Shown here one piece after another: positions 1 to 7,288 of a stretch of 9,539 nucleotides of DNA. This stretch comes from Clostridia bacterium (GTDB taxonomy: Bacteria; Bacillota_A; Clostridia; Oscillospirales; Acutalibacteraceae): contig JAFYUD010000074.1 in assembly GCA_017549665.1 (NCBI GenBank), forward strand, positions 1-9,539, read 5' to 3'. A program made the translations under genes and the position numbers. How positions within the stretch are numbered: the stretch's first letter is position 1; the number at the start of each line of letters is the position of its first letter. The notes below the pieces were generated by a model, which saw only the letters and a list, made by a program, of their open reading frames with translations, did no database searches and was not told the origin of the DNA.

Positions 1-903
1 GCAGATGCTTCACAGATACATGAAATGCGCAGATACTATTTAAGAAACGGTATCACTTCAATACTTGCCGCTACTGTTTCTCTTTCTGATGCTGATATGA
101 AAAAGGCTGTTGAATCGATAAATTCTGCATCTGAATACATCGATGATGAAGCAACAATAGAAGGAATAAACATAGAAGGTCCATATCTTTCACCGAAAAA
201 ATGCGGTGCTCACGACATTACATTGCTCAAAGAGCCTGATATTGAGTTTATAAATTCTCTTGGAGACAGTATTAAAATAGTTAATGTTGCTCCTGAATAC
301 ACAAAAGCTTTTGATTTTATCGAAAATTTTAAAGGCAAAGTTTCTGTAGCACATACAGATTGTGATTACGAAACTGCAAAAGAAGCTATCATGCTTGGTG
401 CAGACCACATAACTCATATTTTTAATGCAATGAACGGTCTGCATCACAGATTACCCGGTGTTATCGGTGCATTTTTTGATACAGACGCTGTTGCCGAAAT
501 CATTTGTGACGGTATACATATCCACGAAAGCATTCTGAGAATGATGTTCAGAGCTAAATCAGAAAATCTTGCAATCATCTCTGACTCTATGGCTGCGACA
601 GGTCTCATAGACGGACAATACAAGCTCGGAGATCTTGATGTAACGGTCAGAAATTCAATCGCAACACTTGCAGACGGCACTCTTGCAGGCTCTGTAATGA
701 ATGTGTACAATATGATGCTTAATCTTATAAAAGCAGGTGTTCCTGCTGAAAAGGCAGTTGCATCCGCAACTCAGATTCCTGCAAATTCTGTAAATATGGG
801 TGACAGAATCGGATATATCGAAGTCGGAAGAAATGCCGATCTTGTCATAACAGATGTAGATTTCAGTATCCTAAAAGTATTACATAAAGGTATTATTTGT
901 TGA
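1..903 (+). CDS. nagA: N-acetylglucosamine-6-phosphate deacetylase, 5'-truncated by window edge
   Basis: NagA hydrolyses N-acetylglucosamine-6-phosphate to glucosamine-6-phosphate and acetate in the cytoplasm, feeding amino sugars from peptidoglycan or diet into glycolysis or wall synthesis. The frame is open from base 1, and an in-frame ATG at 25 is internal, so the start lies outside the window. About 300 residues are visible of a usual ~380; the N-terminal HxH segment is missing. Counting from the codon at 25, the amidohydrolase signatures are EGPYL (metal ligand E51), AHTD (H110), HIFNAM (H131), CDGIH (H165) and SDSMAATG (catalytic D187). Their spacing closely matches my recollection of E. 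coli NagA (E131, H195, H216, H251, D273). The late block TLADGTLAGS and the ending NADLVITD...KVLHKG are typical of the family, so the C-terminus is intact. The TGA stop at 901-903 overlaps the -35 box of the next unit. No terminator separates the two, so nagA transcripts probably end at the hairpin at 1031-1059. Confidence 0.93.
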   Translation, partial: ADASQIHEMRRYYLRNGITSILAATVSLSDADMKKAVESINSASEYIDDEATIEGINIEGPYLSPKKCGAHDITLLKEPDIEFINSLGDSIKIVNVAPEYTKAFDFIENFKGKVSVAHTDCDYETAKEAIMLGADHITHIFNAMNGLHHRLPGVIGAFFDTDAVAEIICDGIHIHESILRMMFRAKSENLAIISDSMAATGLIDGQYKLGDLDVTVRNSIATLADGTLAGSVMNVYNMMLNLIKAGVPAEKAVASATQIPANSVNMGDRIGYIEVGRNADLVITDVDFSILKVLHKGIIC

Positions 904-928
904 CAAATTATTGAAATTAAAGTATAAT
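900..928 (+). promoter_or_regulatory. Consensus sigma-A promoter for the 21-aa peptide gene
   Basis: TTGACA at 900-905 and TATAAT at 923-928 are both exact consensus boxes with the optimal 17-nt spacer. The expected start site is near 935, giving a leader of roughly 24 nt before the ATG at 959. The -35 box shares bases with the nagA stop codon. Confidence 0.85.
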
Positions 929-944
929 ATAAAAAAATGAATTC

Positions 945-951
945 GGAGGAG
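945..951 (+). promoter_or_regulatory. Very strong ribosome binding site (GGAGGAG)
   Basis: GGAGGAG ends 7 nt before the ATG at 959-961, an ideal distance. It is near-perfectly complementary to the 3' end of 16S rRNA and is the main argument that the very short frame after it is translated. Confidence 0.8.
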
Positions 952-958
952 TTTATAT

Positions 959-1024
959 ATGTGGCTTCAGGTAATTGTTGCAATTGTTGATATTTTAACA
1001 ACCTTACTTAATCTTGTAAAATAA
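959..1024 (+). CDS. Predicted 21-aa hydrophobic amphipathic peptide, unrecognised family
   Basis: This 22-codon frame (ATG 959, TAA 1022-1024) has its own consensus promoter, a strong ribosome binding site 7 nt upstream and a terminator starting 6 nt after the stop, so it forms a complete monocistronic unit. The peptide begins MWLQVIVAIV and ends LLNLVK. It has one acidic residue (D11), one basic residue (K21) and otherwise mainly I, L and V. If helical, all polar residues (Q4, D11, T14, T15, N18, K21) fall within about 120 degrees of the helical wheel, interrupted only by L3 and V7; the rest of the surface is hydrophobic. There is no separate signal peptide and no Cys or Gly-Gly processing site. 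In size and pattern it resembles staphylococcal phenol-soluble modulins and other small membrane-active peptides, but this is an analogy of form and not demonstrated homology. It could be a small membrane protein, a secreted or signalling peptide, a type I toxin, or a leader peptide. I cannot assign a function. Confidence 0.6.
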   Translation: MWLQVIVAIVDILTTLLNLVK

Positions 1025-1030
1025 CTTTCT

Positions 1031-1065
1031 GTGGTGTAAAGCATTATTCTTTACACCACTATTTT
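1031..1065 (+). terminator. Intrinsic terminator after the 21-aa peptide gene
   Basis: An 11-bp perfect stem pairs GTGGTGTAAAG (1031-1041) with CTTTACACCAC (1049-1059) across the 7-nt loop CATTATT. TATTTT follows directly. It begins 6 nt after the peptide stop codon and probably also ends nagA transcripts. The U tract is modest. Confidence 0.75.
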
Positions 1066-1088
1066 ATGTAAAGCTATTTTCTTTACAC
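1035..1088 (+). repeat. Tandem pair of related inverted repeats
   Basis: Two hairpins share the arms TGTAAAG and CTTTACA with 7-nt loops: 1035-1055 (loop CATTATT) and 1067-1087 (loop CTATTTT). They form a direct repeat with a 32-bp offset. The second copy keeps only the 7-bp core, while the first extends by GTGG/CCAC. T-rich sequence follows each copy, so the second may be a backup terminator. Because the arms are nearly identical, arms of different copies could also pair with each other. Confidence 0.65.
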
Positions 1089-1100
1089 GTTTATTTTCTT
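1067..1100 (+). terminator. Second, weaker hairpin with T-rich tail (possible backup terminator)
   Basis: TGTAAAG (1067-1073) pairs with CTTTACA (1081-1087) around CTATTTT, then CG and a T-rich tail (TTTATTTTCTT). The stem has only two G-C pairs, so it would be weak alone. It lies 7 nt after the stronger hairpin. Confidence 0.4.
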
Positions 1101-1137
1101 ATTTTTCAATATTTTTTCTAAAAAAATATGTTAATTG

Positions 1138-1166
1138 TTGAAAAAAAGTCTTTTATATGATATAAT
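1138..1166 (+). promoter_or_regulatory. Promoter for the two-gene glycosyltransferase operon
   Basis: TTGAAA (1138-1143) and an exact TATAAT (1161-1166) are separated by 17 nt in A+T-rich sequence. The predicted start near 1173 gives a leader of about 35 nt to the ATG at 1208. The rest of the 1088-1207 gap is A/T-rich; I see no other structure in it apart from the ribosome binding site AAAGGA at 1195-1200. Confidence 0.7.
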
Positions 1167-1207
1167 AATTATATATGTGTTTTTATCGGACATGAAAGGA
1201 TATCGAA

Positions 1208-2674
1208 ATGAAAAAACGTGAATCAGCACTATTAAAAAAGAAAAAGCTTCCGGCTGTACCGACAACCGAAGGCTTGTTTAAATATTTTATAACATTCTTT
1301 CTCTCAAGCTTGTTCATCTGCATAATCTTTGCAGCAGCAAGCGGCGGTGATTCATGGAAAATGATGCTTTTCCACAGCGGAAAGTATACTGATATGTTCA
1401 TGGATTTCTTCAACTCAATCAGAGATGGCGGATCTCCCAACGTTTACAGTGAAAGAAACAATATTTATCCGCCACTTTGTATTCTTATTTTCAGATTGTT
1501 CTCTAAACTCATAAATCCTGATCTTGTATCATCTCATTTCAAAAACAGAACATGGCTGCAGATGGATGAACTGTGTATGATGATATATTTCCTGTTCGCA
1601 ATCATTTGCATACTCTCTCTTTGCAGATTGATCGAGTCATATATCAACATCAAAAATGATAAAAAGTTCAAACTTCATGCTGCAATCATTTCTTTCCTTG
1701 CAATTATTTCATATCCGGTTATGTTTTGTCTTGAACGAGGCAACATTCTTATTCTCAGTGTTGTATTTGCAATGTTTTTCATTTTCTTCAAGGATTCTCC
1801 CAATCCTATAATCAGAGAAATGTCATACATTGCTCTCGCCTGTTCAGCAGGAATCAAGTTATACCCTGCCGTTTTCGGACTTATACTTATAATCGAAAAG
1901 AAATATAAAGAAGCTGTAAGACTGATGATTTACGGCGTAATTATTGTAGTATTCCCCATCATCTTTTTCATAGATGATTTCGGAGCAAAAACTGCCGCTG
2001 TTTCATCACTACTTAACATCAGTGCTGCAAATGTAGCCAATGAAGAGACAGCTTCTGTTCTTATGAAGATTCTAAAAAATCTTCTTTCATTTGCAACAAA
2101 CAAAAAAAGCAGCCTCAATTTCAGCAGTGTCAGCGTTCAGAATTTCATTTACATGTTAAGACCTGCCAATGCAAACTCAATAGCAAAAAGTGTATGTGCT
2201 ATTACTGAAGGTATTGCACTTGTCTGCGCATTTGCCACAAGAAGCAATTGGAAACGTGTATTTCTTCTTTGTTATCTTATGCTCAACATACCTTCTGCTT
2301 CAAATTCATACGCACTTTCATTCCTTCTTATCCCGTTTATAATGTTCCTGTTCGGTAACGAAGAACGCAAAAAATCCGACAGATTCTTTATCGGTGCATT
2401 TGCAATTCTCTTAACTCCTCTGCCAACATTCTGGTATTATTATCAGAATGCAGTTGCAGATTTTACAAGAAGTCTTGGAATAGGCTATAATACTCAGCTC
2501 AATCAGTATATGAGCACCTTTGTTTTCCAGGCAATTTTTGTTGTTCTTGCATCACAAATCATATATTCATTTATTAAAGAACAGAAACGCAGCAAAAAAG
2601 ATAAAGTTACAGTTACAACAGAATCAGCTGCTGAAATTCCTGCAGAATCCGAAAAGGAGGAATCTGCAGAATGA
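1208..2674 (+). CDS. Multi-pass membrane glycosyltransferase, GT87 (DUF2029)-like
   Basis: This 488-aa integral membrane protein resembles GT-C enzymes of the GT87/DUF2029 type, which use polyprenyl-phosphate-linked sugars to glycosylate acceptors on the outer face of the membrane. The N-terminus is basic (KKR, KKKK), followed by a membrane segment at about 24-46. A polar loop carries D62 and D66, candidates for the acidic catalytic position of the fold, then YPPL (87-90). Further hydrophobic stretches lie near 123-145, 157-174, 178-195, 205-229, 238-256, 327-343, 350-383, 391-408 and 435-456. ERGN (176-179) and GIKLYP (215-220) match motifs I associate with this family. The cytoplasmic tail (457-488) runs from Lys/Arg-rich to Glu-rich, and its codons contain the ribosome binding site of the next gene. 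AAAGGA lies 7 nt before the ATG. The 4-nt ATGA overlap with the following GT2 gene indicates coupled translation. The sugar and acceptor cannot be read from sequence. Confidence 0.72.
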   Translation: MKKRESALLKKKKLPAVPTTEGLFKYFITFFLSSLFICIIFAAASGGDSWKMMLFHSGKYTDMFMDFFNSIRDGGSPNVYSERNNIYPPLCILIFRLFSKLINPDLVSSHFKNRTWLQMDELCMMIYFLFAIICILSLCRLIESYINIKNDKKFKLHAAIISFLAIISYPVMFCLERGNILILSVVFAMFFIFFKDSPNPIIREMSYIALACSAGIKLYPAVFGLILIIEKKYKEAVRLMIYGVIIVVFPIIFFIDDFGAKTAAVSSLLNISAANVANEETASVLMKILKNLLSFATNKKSSLNFSSVSVQNFIYMLRPANANSIAKSVCAITEGIALVCAFATRSNWKRVFLLCYLMLNIPSASNSYALSFLLIPFIMFLFGNEERKKSDRFFIGAFAILLTPLPTFWYYYQNAVADFTRSLGIGYNTQLNQYMSTFVFQAIFVVLASQIIYSFIKEQKRSKKDKVTVTTESAAEIPAESEKEESAE

Positions 2675-3648
2675 GCAAGCTTGTAACAATTATAATTCCC
2701 GTTTATAATGTTGAGAAATATCTTAAATCCTGCGTTGAAAGCTTAACAAAACAAACACATAAGGATATTGAAATAATCCTTGTTGATGACGGATCGCCGG
2801 ATAATTCAGGAATCCTTTGCGATACACTTGCAGAAACAGATTCGAGAATCGTTGTTATTCACAAAGAAAACGGTGGTGTTTCTTCTGCGAGAAACGCAGC
2901 TCTCGACATAATGAAAGGTGATTTTGTCACATTTGTCGATGGTGATGACTATGTCGATGAGGATTTCATCAGCTGCATGTATAATGCAATAACAAAAAAT
3001 AATGCCGACATTGCAACATGCGGGCATTACAGAGTCGAGTTTGACGGCACATTAAAATCAATTTATACTCTCTCTGACAATGCAGAAGACATTATATGCA
3101 AAACAGGTATAGAATCACTTACCGATATGTTTTACGGTGAAACATGCTCTGCTTCAAGTGGCAGCAAGCTTTACAAGAGGTGTTTCTTTGACAATCTCAG
3201 ATTCCCCGATTACGTAATGGGTGAAGATACGTATGTTGTGTATCATGCTTTTTCTGAGGCTGAAAAAATCGCACACACAAACAAGCCTCTCTACTATTAC
3301 GTACAGCACGAGTCAAGCGTTACTAACAAGAAAGCTAATTATATAAAGTTCTATGACTATGTCAGATTGTATGATCATATTCTTGAAGTTGATAAGAATC
3401 TAACAAATAAAACTTATTTCAATTCTCTTGCTAACAGACTGATAGAAAATAATTTCTGGGTTTATATGAAGCTGAGAAATGAACCTGACAAGTATAATGA
3501 CGAAAAACAGCATATAATGGATAACATAAAAACATTCAGAAAGTATGTTATCACAAACAAAAAATCAGAATTCCGTGTTAAAGCGGCGTGTATACTCTCC
3601 TATTTCGGCCCAAAAATGATCAAATTTATCTACGATATCCAAAAATAA
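2671..3648 (+). CDS. Family 2 (GT-A fold) glycosyltransferase
   Basis: This 325-aa cytoplasmic or membrane-associated enzyme transfers a sugar from a nucleotide-sugar donor. The canonical GT2 domain opens with VTIIIPVYNVEKYL (5-18), followed by LVDDGS (37-42), ENGGVSSARN (66-75) and the metal/nucleotide DxD motif VDGDD (89-93). GED (184-186), in GEDTYVVYH, is the usual catalytic acidic region, and KPLYYY...SSVTN (205-219) is common in capsule and exopolysaccharide transferases of the CpsJ/EpsJ type. The ribosome binding site AAAGGAGG (2653-2660) lies inside the upstream gene, 10 nt before the ATG, and the start overlaps that gene's stop by 4 nt. No membrane helix is evident. It may build or extend a lipid-linked or wall-linked glycan together with its GT87-like partner; that pairing is inference. 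The stop runs straight into a terminator. Confidence 0.9.
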   Translation: MSKLVTIIIPVYNVEKYLKSCVESLTKQTHKDIEIILVDDGSPDNSGILCDTLAETDSRIVVIHKENGGVSSARNAALDIMKGDFVTFVDGDDYVDEDFISCMYNAITKNNADIATCGHYRVEFDGTLKSIYTLSDNAEDIICKTGIESLTDMFYGETCSASSGSKLYKRCFFDNLRFPDYVMGEDTYVVYHAFSEAEKIAHTNKPLYYYVQHESSVTNKKANYIKFYDYVRLYDHILEVDKNLTNKTYFNSLANRLIENNFWVYMKLRNEPDKYNDEKQHIMDNIKTFRKYVITNKKSEFRVKAACILSYFGPKMIKFIYDIQK

Positions 3649-3676
3649 AAGAACCGATACAATCGGTTCTTTTTTA
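3647..3676. terminator. Bidirectional intrinsic terminator between convergent operons
   Basis: A 9-bp perfect stem, AGAACCGAT (3650-3658) with ATCGGTTCT (3662-3670), has a 3-nt loop. It is extended by A's on the left pairing with T's on the right. Reading + it ends in a T run (3671-3675); reading - it ends in TTTTATTTTT. It overlaps the GT2 stop codon and abuts the pyrI stop codon at 3677-3679, so it serves both operons. Confidence 0.9.
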
Positions 3677-4114
3677 TTATTTTATATCGCCCTGATTTTT
3701 ATATTTTGATTCACAGTAAATACATCTGTAAACTCTGTTTTCTCTGTCAGTAAGCTTGAAGATATCAGGTAATTCCTGTTCAACAGATGTAATACATCTT
3801 GGATTTGAACACTTGATAACACCCTCAACCTTTTCGGGAAGCTCGAGATGCAATCTTTTTGCAACTTTACCATTTTCTATAATACTGACAGTAATTCCGG
3901 GATCAAGATATGCAAGCACATCAAGATTTACATCAATCGGTTCACAGATTTTAAGAATATCTTTCTTTCCGAGCTTAACGCTTTCGGCATTTTTGATTAT
4001 AGCAACCTGACACTCAAGCTTATCAAGATGCAGAGCTTTGTAAATTTCCATTGCTCCGCCTGCATGAATATGATCAAGCACTACGCCGTTTTTTATTGTT
4101 CCGACTATCATCAT
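3677..4114 (-). CDS. pyrI: Aspartate carbamoyltransferase regulatory subunit
   Basis: PyrI carries no catalytic activity. In known holoenzymes it binds CTP, UTP or ATP in its N-terminal domain and joins PyrB trimers through a C-terminal zinc domain, giving feedback control of the first committed pyrimidine step. The 145-aa frame starts [16 protein letters not shown] and has the family's usual length. The four zinc ligands C102, C107, C131 and C134 have spacing C-x4-C-x23-C-x2-C, the same as my recollection of the E. coli protein (109, 114, 138, 141). The ATG at 4114 overlaps the pyrB stop as ATGA, and a second ATG follows immediately; a GGGGG run upstream serves as the ribosome binding site. 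As last gene of the pyr operon, it ends against the shared terminator. Its presence implies that PyrB forms an allosteric complex here and is not a free trimer. Confidence 0.93.
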   Translation of the reverse strand: MMIVGTIKNGVVLDHIHAGGAMEIYKALHLDKLECQVAIIKNAESVKLGKKDILKICEPIDVNLDVLAYLDPGITVSIIENGKVAKRLHLELPEKVEGVIKCSNPRCITSVEQELPDIFKLTDRENRVYRCIYCESKYKNQGDIK

Positions 4115-5025
4115 TCTACCCCCAAAAGCTTTAAAATAAGAGCCATTCTGATATACTTTCCGTTAAGAGCCTGTTCAAAATAACATGCTCTCGGATCGTT
4201 ATCAATTTCTACAGCAATTTCATTTACTCTGGGAAGAGGATGAAGAATAGCAAGATCATCCTTAGCCTTTGCAAGCTTCTGCATATTCAGAATATATGTA
4301 TCCTTAAGTCTGATATAATCATCTTCATTAAAGAATCTTTCTCTCTGAACTCGTGTCATATAGAGAATATCAAGCTCGGGAATTGCATCCTCCAAACTTC
4401 TTGTCTCTACATATTCAATATTATTCTTATCAAGAACTTCCTGCTTGATATAACCGGGAACTTTAAGTTCATCGGGAGAAATAAGCACAAATTTAACATC
4501 TTCATATCTTGACATAGCCTCGATAAGAGAATGAACTGTTCTTCCGAACTTAAGGTCACCGCAAAGACCGATTGTAAGACCGTTAAACCTGCTTTTTTTT
4601 CTGTTGATAGTCAGAAGGTCTGTAAGTGTCTGTGTAGGATGGTTATGACCACCGTCACCGGCATTTATAATAGGAACAAGTGAATGCATTGATGCAACAA
4701 GAGGGGCACCTTCCTTGGGATGACGCATTGCAATAATATCTGCGTATCCGCCACATACCTTTACTGTGTCAGCAACACTTTCACCCTTGGAGGCAGATGA
4801 ACTGTCTGAGGACGAAAAGCCTAATACATTGCCGCCGAGCTCATACATTGCAGCCTCAAAGCTGAGACGAGTTCTTGTCGAAGGTTCGTAAAACAATGTC
4901 GCAATCTTTTTACCACGACACTTTTCAGAATACTTTGAAGGATTCGCAATAATATCTTTTGCAACCTCAATAAGCTCATCAATTTCAGGAATTGAAAGCT
5001 CTTTTATGTCAATAAGACTTCTCAT
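4111..5025 (-). CDS. pyrB: Aspartate carbamoyltransferase catalytic subunit
   Basis: PyrB condenses carbamoyl phosphate with aspartate to give N-carbamoyl-aspartate, the committed step of pyrimidine synthesis. The 304-aa length is normal for the family. The carbamoyl-phosphate site STRTR is at 49-53. The mobile loop with K80 (SASKGES) follows a Ser-rich stretch, then come HNHPTQ (127-132) and HPLPR (262-266). The C-terminal aspartate domain includes [10 protein letters not shown] (about 222-231). All key residues are present. The ATG at 5025 overlaps the pyrE stop by 4 nt (ATGA), and the ribosome binding site is only a weak AGGTG, which suggests translational coupling to pyrE. The gene overlaps pyrI by 4 nt, consistent with balanced production of both subunits. 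Confidence 0.97.
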   Translation of the reverse strand: MRSLIDIKELSIPEIDELIEVAKDIIANPSKYSEKCRGKKIATLFYEPSTRTRLSFEAAMYELGGNVLGFSSSDSSSASKGESVADTVKVCGGYADIIAMRHPKEGAPLVASMHSLVPIINAGDGGHNHPTQTLTDLLTINRKKSRFNGLTIGLCGDLKFGRTVHSLIEAMSRYEDVKFVLISPDELKVPGYIKQEVLDKNNIEYVETRSLEDAIPELDILYMTRVQRERFFNEDDYIRLKDTYILNMQKLAKAKDDLAILHPLPRVNEIAVEIDNDPRACYFEQALNGKYIRMALILKLLGVE

Positions 5026-5660
5026 TCTGTTGCACCTATCCAGCTCTCATCAGAAGGATTATTTCTGAACTTGATAAGTCTTGCAATATCTTCAGGCTTG
5101 ATATAGCCTTCCTCAGCAGCAACCTCAGCAATAACGTCAAAGTTTGTAAGGCTTACGTTCTTAACGTCAGCAGCAGCAAGTCTGTCAATACCCTTCTGCA
5201 TACCGTATGTGAAAATGCTTACGATACCGAGAACCTCTGCGCCTGCTTCACGAAGTGCGTCAACAACGTCGATAACGCTGCCGCCTGTTGAGATAAGATC
5301 TTCAACAACTACAACCTTCTGACCCTTTTCAAGCTTGCCTTCAATTCTGTTCTGTCTGCCGTGATCCTTGTTGCCTGAACGGACATAGCCCATAGGCATA
5401 TCAAGAATATGAGCTGCAATAGCTGCGTGAGCAATACCTGCTGTACTTGTACCCATAAGAACGTCACATTCGGGGTACTCCTTCTTAACTGTCTCTGCAA
5501 TAGCTGTTTCAACAGTTACTCTGTGCTCGGGTGCCGTAAGGATGAGTCTGTTATCGCAGTAAACGGGACTCTTGATTCCGCTTGCCCATGTAAAAGGCTC
5601 TTCGGGGCGGAAGAATACTGCTCCGATGGATAATAACGCTTTAGCTACTTTTTTCTGCAT
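5022..5660 (-). CDS. pyrE: Orotate phosphoribosyltransferase
   Basis: PyrE transfers the phosphoribosyl group of PRPP to orotate, yielding orotidine 5'-monophosphate and pyrophosphate. The 212-aa frame has the type I phosphoribosyltransferase signature [13 protein letters not shown] (117-129), with the acidic pair E120-D121 and the PRPP-phosphate loop. The early [16 protein letters not shown] (23-38) is typical of orotate-specific members. [17 protein letters not shown] (92-108) forms the flexible catalytic loop, with its Lys and His. The start at 5660 follows an 18-nt gap after pyrF with AAAGGA about 10 nt upstream; this is the largest spacing within the operon. Overlap with pyrB is 4 nt. 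Confidence 0.96.
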   Translation of the reverse strand: MQKKVAKALLSIGAVFFRPEEPFTWASGIKSPVYCDNRLILTAPEHRVTVETAIAETVKKEYPECDVLMGTSTAGIAHAAIAAHILDMPMGYVRSGNKDHGRQNRIEGKLEKGQKVVVVEDLISTGGSVIDVVDALREAGAEVLGIVSIFTYGMQKGIDRLAAADVKNVSLTNFDVIAEVAAEEGYIKPEDIARLIKFRNNPSDESWIGATE

Positions 5661-5678
5661 GATATATCAATCCTTTCT

Positions 5679-6377
5679 TTAACCTACAAATTCTTTTACG
5701 CAACGTCTGTATGCTGCAACGGGATCCTCTGCTGCAGTGATGGGTCTGCCTACAACAATGTAGTCTGAACCGATTTCATTTGCTTTTTCAGGTGTTGTAA
5801 CACGAACCTGATCACCGACTTCACCGTCAGCAAATCTGATTCCGGGTGTAACAGTATAAAATTCATTACCACATACATTATGAACCTTTTCTGCTTCAAG
5901 AGGTGAACATACAACACCGTCAAGACCAGCTTTTTTTGCATTCATAGCATAATGCATAACAACTTCATCAATAGGCTTATCAATAAGAAGATCAGCCTTC
6001 ATTCTCTCTTCACTTGTTGATGTAAGCTGAGTAACAGCAAGAAGAATAGGTCTTGTGCCGTCGGGTCTTGTAAGACCTTCAATTGCAGCTTCCATCATGG
6101 CGATTGTACCACTTGCATGAAGATTGCACATATCAACATCAAGTGCAGAAAGAACAGACATTGACTTCTTTACTGTGTTGGGAATATCGTGAAGTTTGAG
6201 ATCAAGGAAAATCTTATGACCTCTTGCCTTGATTTCTTTAACAATTGAAGGGCCTTCAGCATAGAAAAGCTCCATACCGATTTTAACAAAAGGTTTTTCC
6301 TCTTTGAAATTGTCAAGGAAATTCATACAACTTTCTTTGCTTGCAAAGTCACAAGCGATAATAACATCTCTACCCAT
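5679..6377 (-). CDS. pyrF: Orotidine 5'-phosphate decarboxylase (type 1)
   Basis: PyrF decarboxylates OMP to UMP, completing de novo UMP synthesis. The 232-aa protein is a single TIM barrel of normal length. It opens VIIACDFAS (5-13) and has K32 in [10 protein letters not shown]. The catalytic Asp-Lys-Asp set is in [12 protein letters not shown] (D59, K61, D64). TPGIR (177-181) and VVGRPIT (208-214, phosphate-binding R211) complete the active site, matching the bacterial PyrB-operon type and not the longer type 2 enzymes. The start ATG shares one base with the pyrD stop (TGATG), with AGGAGG upstream inside pyrD, so the two are coupled. Metabolically it follows PyrE, the next gene. Confidence 0.96.
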   Translation of the reverse strand: MGRDVIIACDFASKESCMNFLDNFKEEKPFVKIGMELFYAEGPSIVKEIKARGHKIFLDLKLHDIPNTVKKSMSVLSALDVDMCNLHASGTIAMMEAAIEGLTRPDGTRPILLAVTQLTSTSEERMKADLLIDKPIDEVVMHYAMNAKKAGLDGVVCSPLEAEKVHNVCGNEFYTVTPGIRFADGEVGDQVRVTTPEKANEIGSDYIVVGRPITAAEDPVAAYRRCVKEFVG

Positions 6378-7288
6378 CAGTGAGCGCCTCCTATAATATC
6401 TTTTAAATCTTTAATACCGTATTTTTCCATCGCAGCAGGTAATGCTTCAATGATATTTTTACACGCAAAAGGATCAACAAGGTTAGCAGCACCAACCTCA
6501 ACTGCAGTTGCGCCTGCAAGCATCATTTCAATTACGTTTTCAGCAGTTGAAACACCACCCATACCGATAATCGGGATATTGACAGCTTCAAACACTCTGT
6601 AAACCATTGAAACAGCAACAGGGAAAATAGCGGGACCTGAAAATCCTCCTGACTTGTTAGCAACAACAGGCTTCTTTGTTTTCAGATCAATTCTCATACC
6701 CATAAGTGTATTGATCATACTGATTCCGTCTGCACCTGCATCTTCACATGCTTTTGCAATACTTACAATATCTGTAACATTTGGACTGAGCTTTATATAA
6801 ACAGGCTTTGTTGTTACTGCTTTAACTGCTTTAGTAACAGCAGCTGCTGATTCAGCAGAAGTACCGAAGCTCATACCACCGCCATGTACATTAGGACAGC
6901 TGATATTAACTTCAAATATACCGACCTGATCTTCATCATTAAGCTTTTCACAAGTATATACATACTCGTCAATTGAAAAACCACTGACATTAGCAACAAC
7001 AGGCTTGCTGTAGCATTCTCTGAGCTTAGGAAGCTCCTGAGAAATAACCTTTTCAACACCGGGATTCTGAAGACCTACGGAATTTATCATACCTGAATAG
7101 CATTCAGCAATTCGGGGTGTGGGATTTCCGAAACGTGGGTCCTTTGTTGTACCCTTGAATGAAAGGCTGCCGAGAATATTTATATCGTAAAGCTCTGCAA
7201 ACTCATAACCGAAACCGAAAGTTCCGCTGGCAGGGATAATCGGATTATCAAGCTCAAGACCGCTTAAATTAACTTTTGTGCTTACCAT
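6377..7288 (-). CDS. pyrD: Dihydroorotate dehydrogenase, type 1B catalytic subunit
   Basis: This FMN enzyme oxidises dihydroorotate to orotate. In type 1B complexes electrons pass through the PyrK subunit to NAD+. The 303-aa frame has the expected length. It starts [18 protein letters not shown] and contains [11 protein letters not shown] (19-29), SFKGTT (K45), the active-site loop VNISCPN with catalytic base C131, IKLSPN (K166), MINT (N193) and the FMN-phosphate motif IGMGGV (241-246). Use of Cys rather than Ser as the base, and the adjoining pyrK, both place it in class 1 and not among the membrane-bound quinone-linked class 2 enzymes. The ATG lies inside the end of pyrK (7-nt overlap), preceded by AGGAGGAG, indicating coupled synthesis of the two subunits. 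Confidence 0.96.
   Translation of the reverse strand: MVSTKVNLSGLELDNPIIPASGTFGFGYEFAELYDINILGSLSFKGTTKDPRFGNPTPRIAECYSGMINSVGLQNPGVEKVISQELPKLRECYSKPVVANVSGFSIDEYVYTCEKLNDEDQVGIFEVNISCPNVHGGGMSFGTSAESAAAVTKAVKAVTTKPVYIKLSPNVTDIVSIAKACEDAGADGISMINTLMGMRIDLKTKKPVVANKSGGFSGPAIFPVAVSMVYRVFEAVNIPIIGMGGVSTAENVIEMMLAGATAVEVGAANLVDPFACKNIIEALPAAMEKYGIKDLKDIIGGAH

Noticed and set aside
900..1207. Type I toxin-antitoxin arrangement for the 21-aa peptide.
   Set aside because: I looked on the minus strand from 1200 to 1000 for an antisense promoter; only a TTGAAA-like box near 1109 with no matching -10 was seen, so no antitoxin RNA can be supported. The possibility is not excluded, only unsupported.
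1930..2118. Short minus-strand frames inside the membrane glycosyltransferase gene.
   Set aside because: The plus-strand frame is continuous for 488 codons with family motifs; the opposite frames are incidental.
3756..4183. Plus-strand frames opposite pyrI and the end of pyrB.
   Set aside because: The minus strand encodes recognisable PyrI and PyrB with intact motifs; the opposite frames have no promoter, binding site or recognisable domain.
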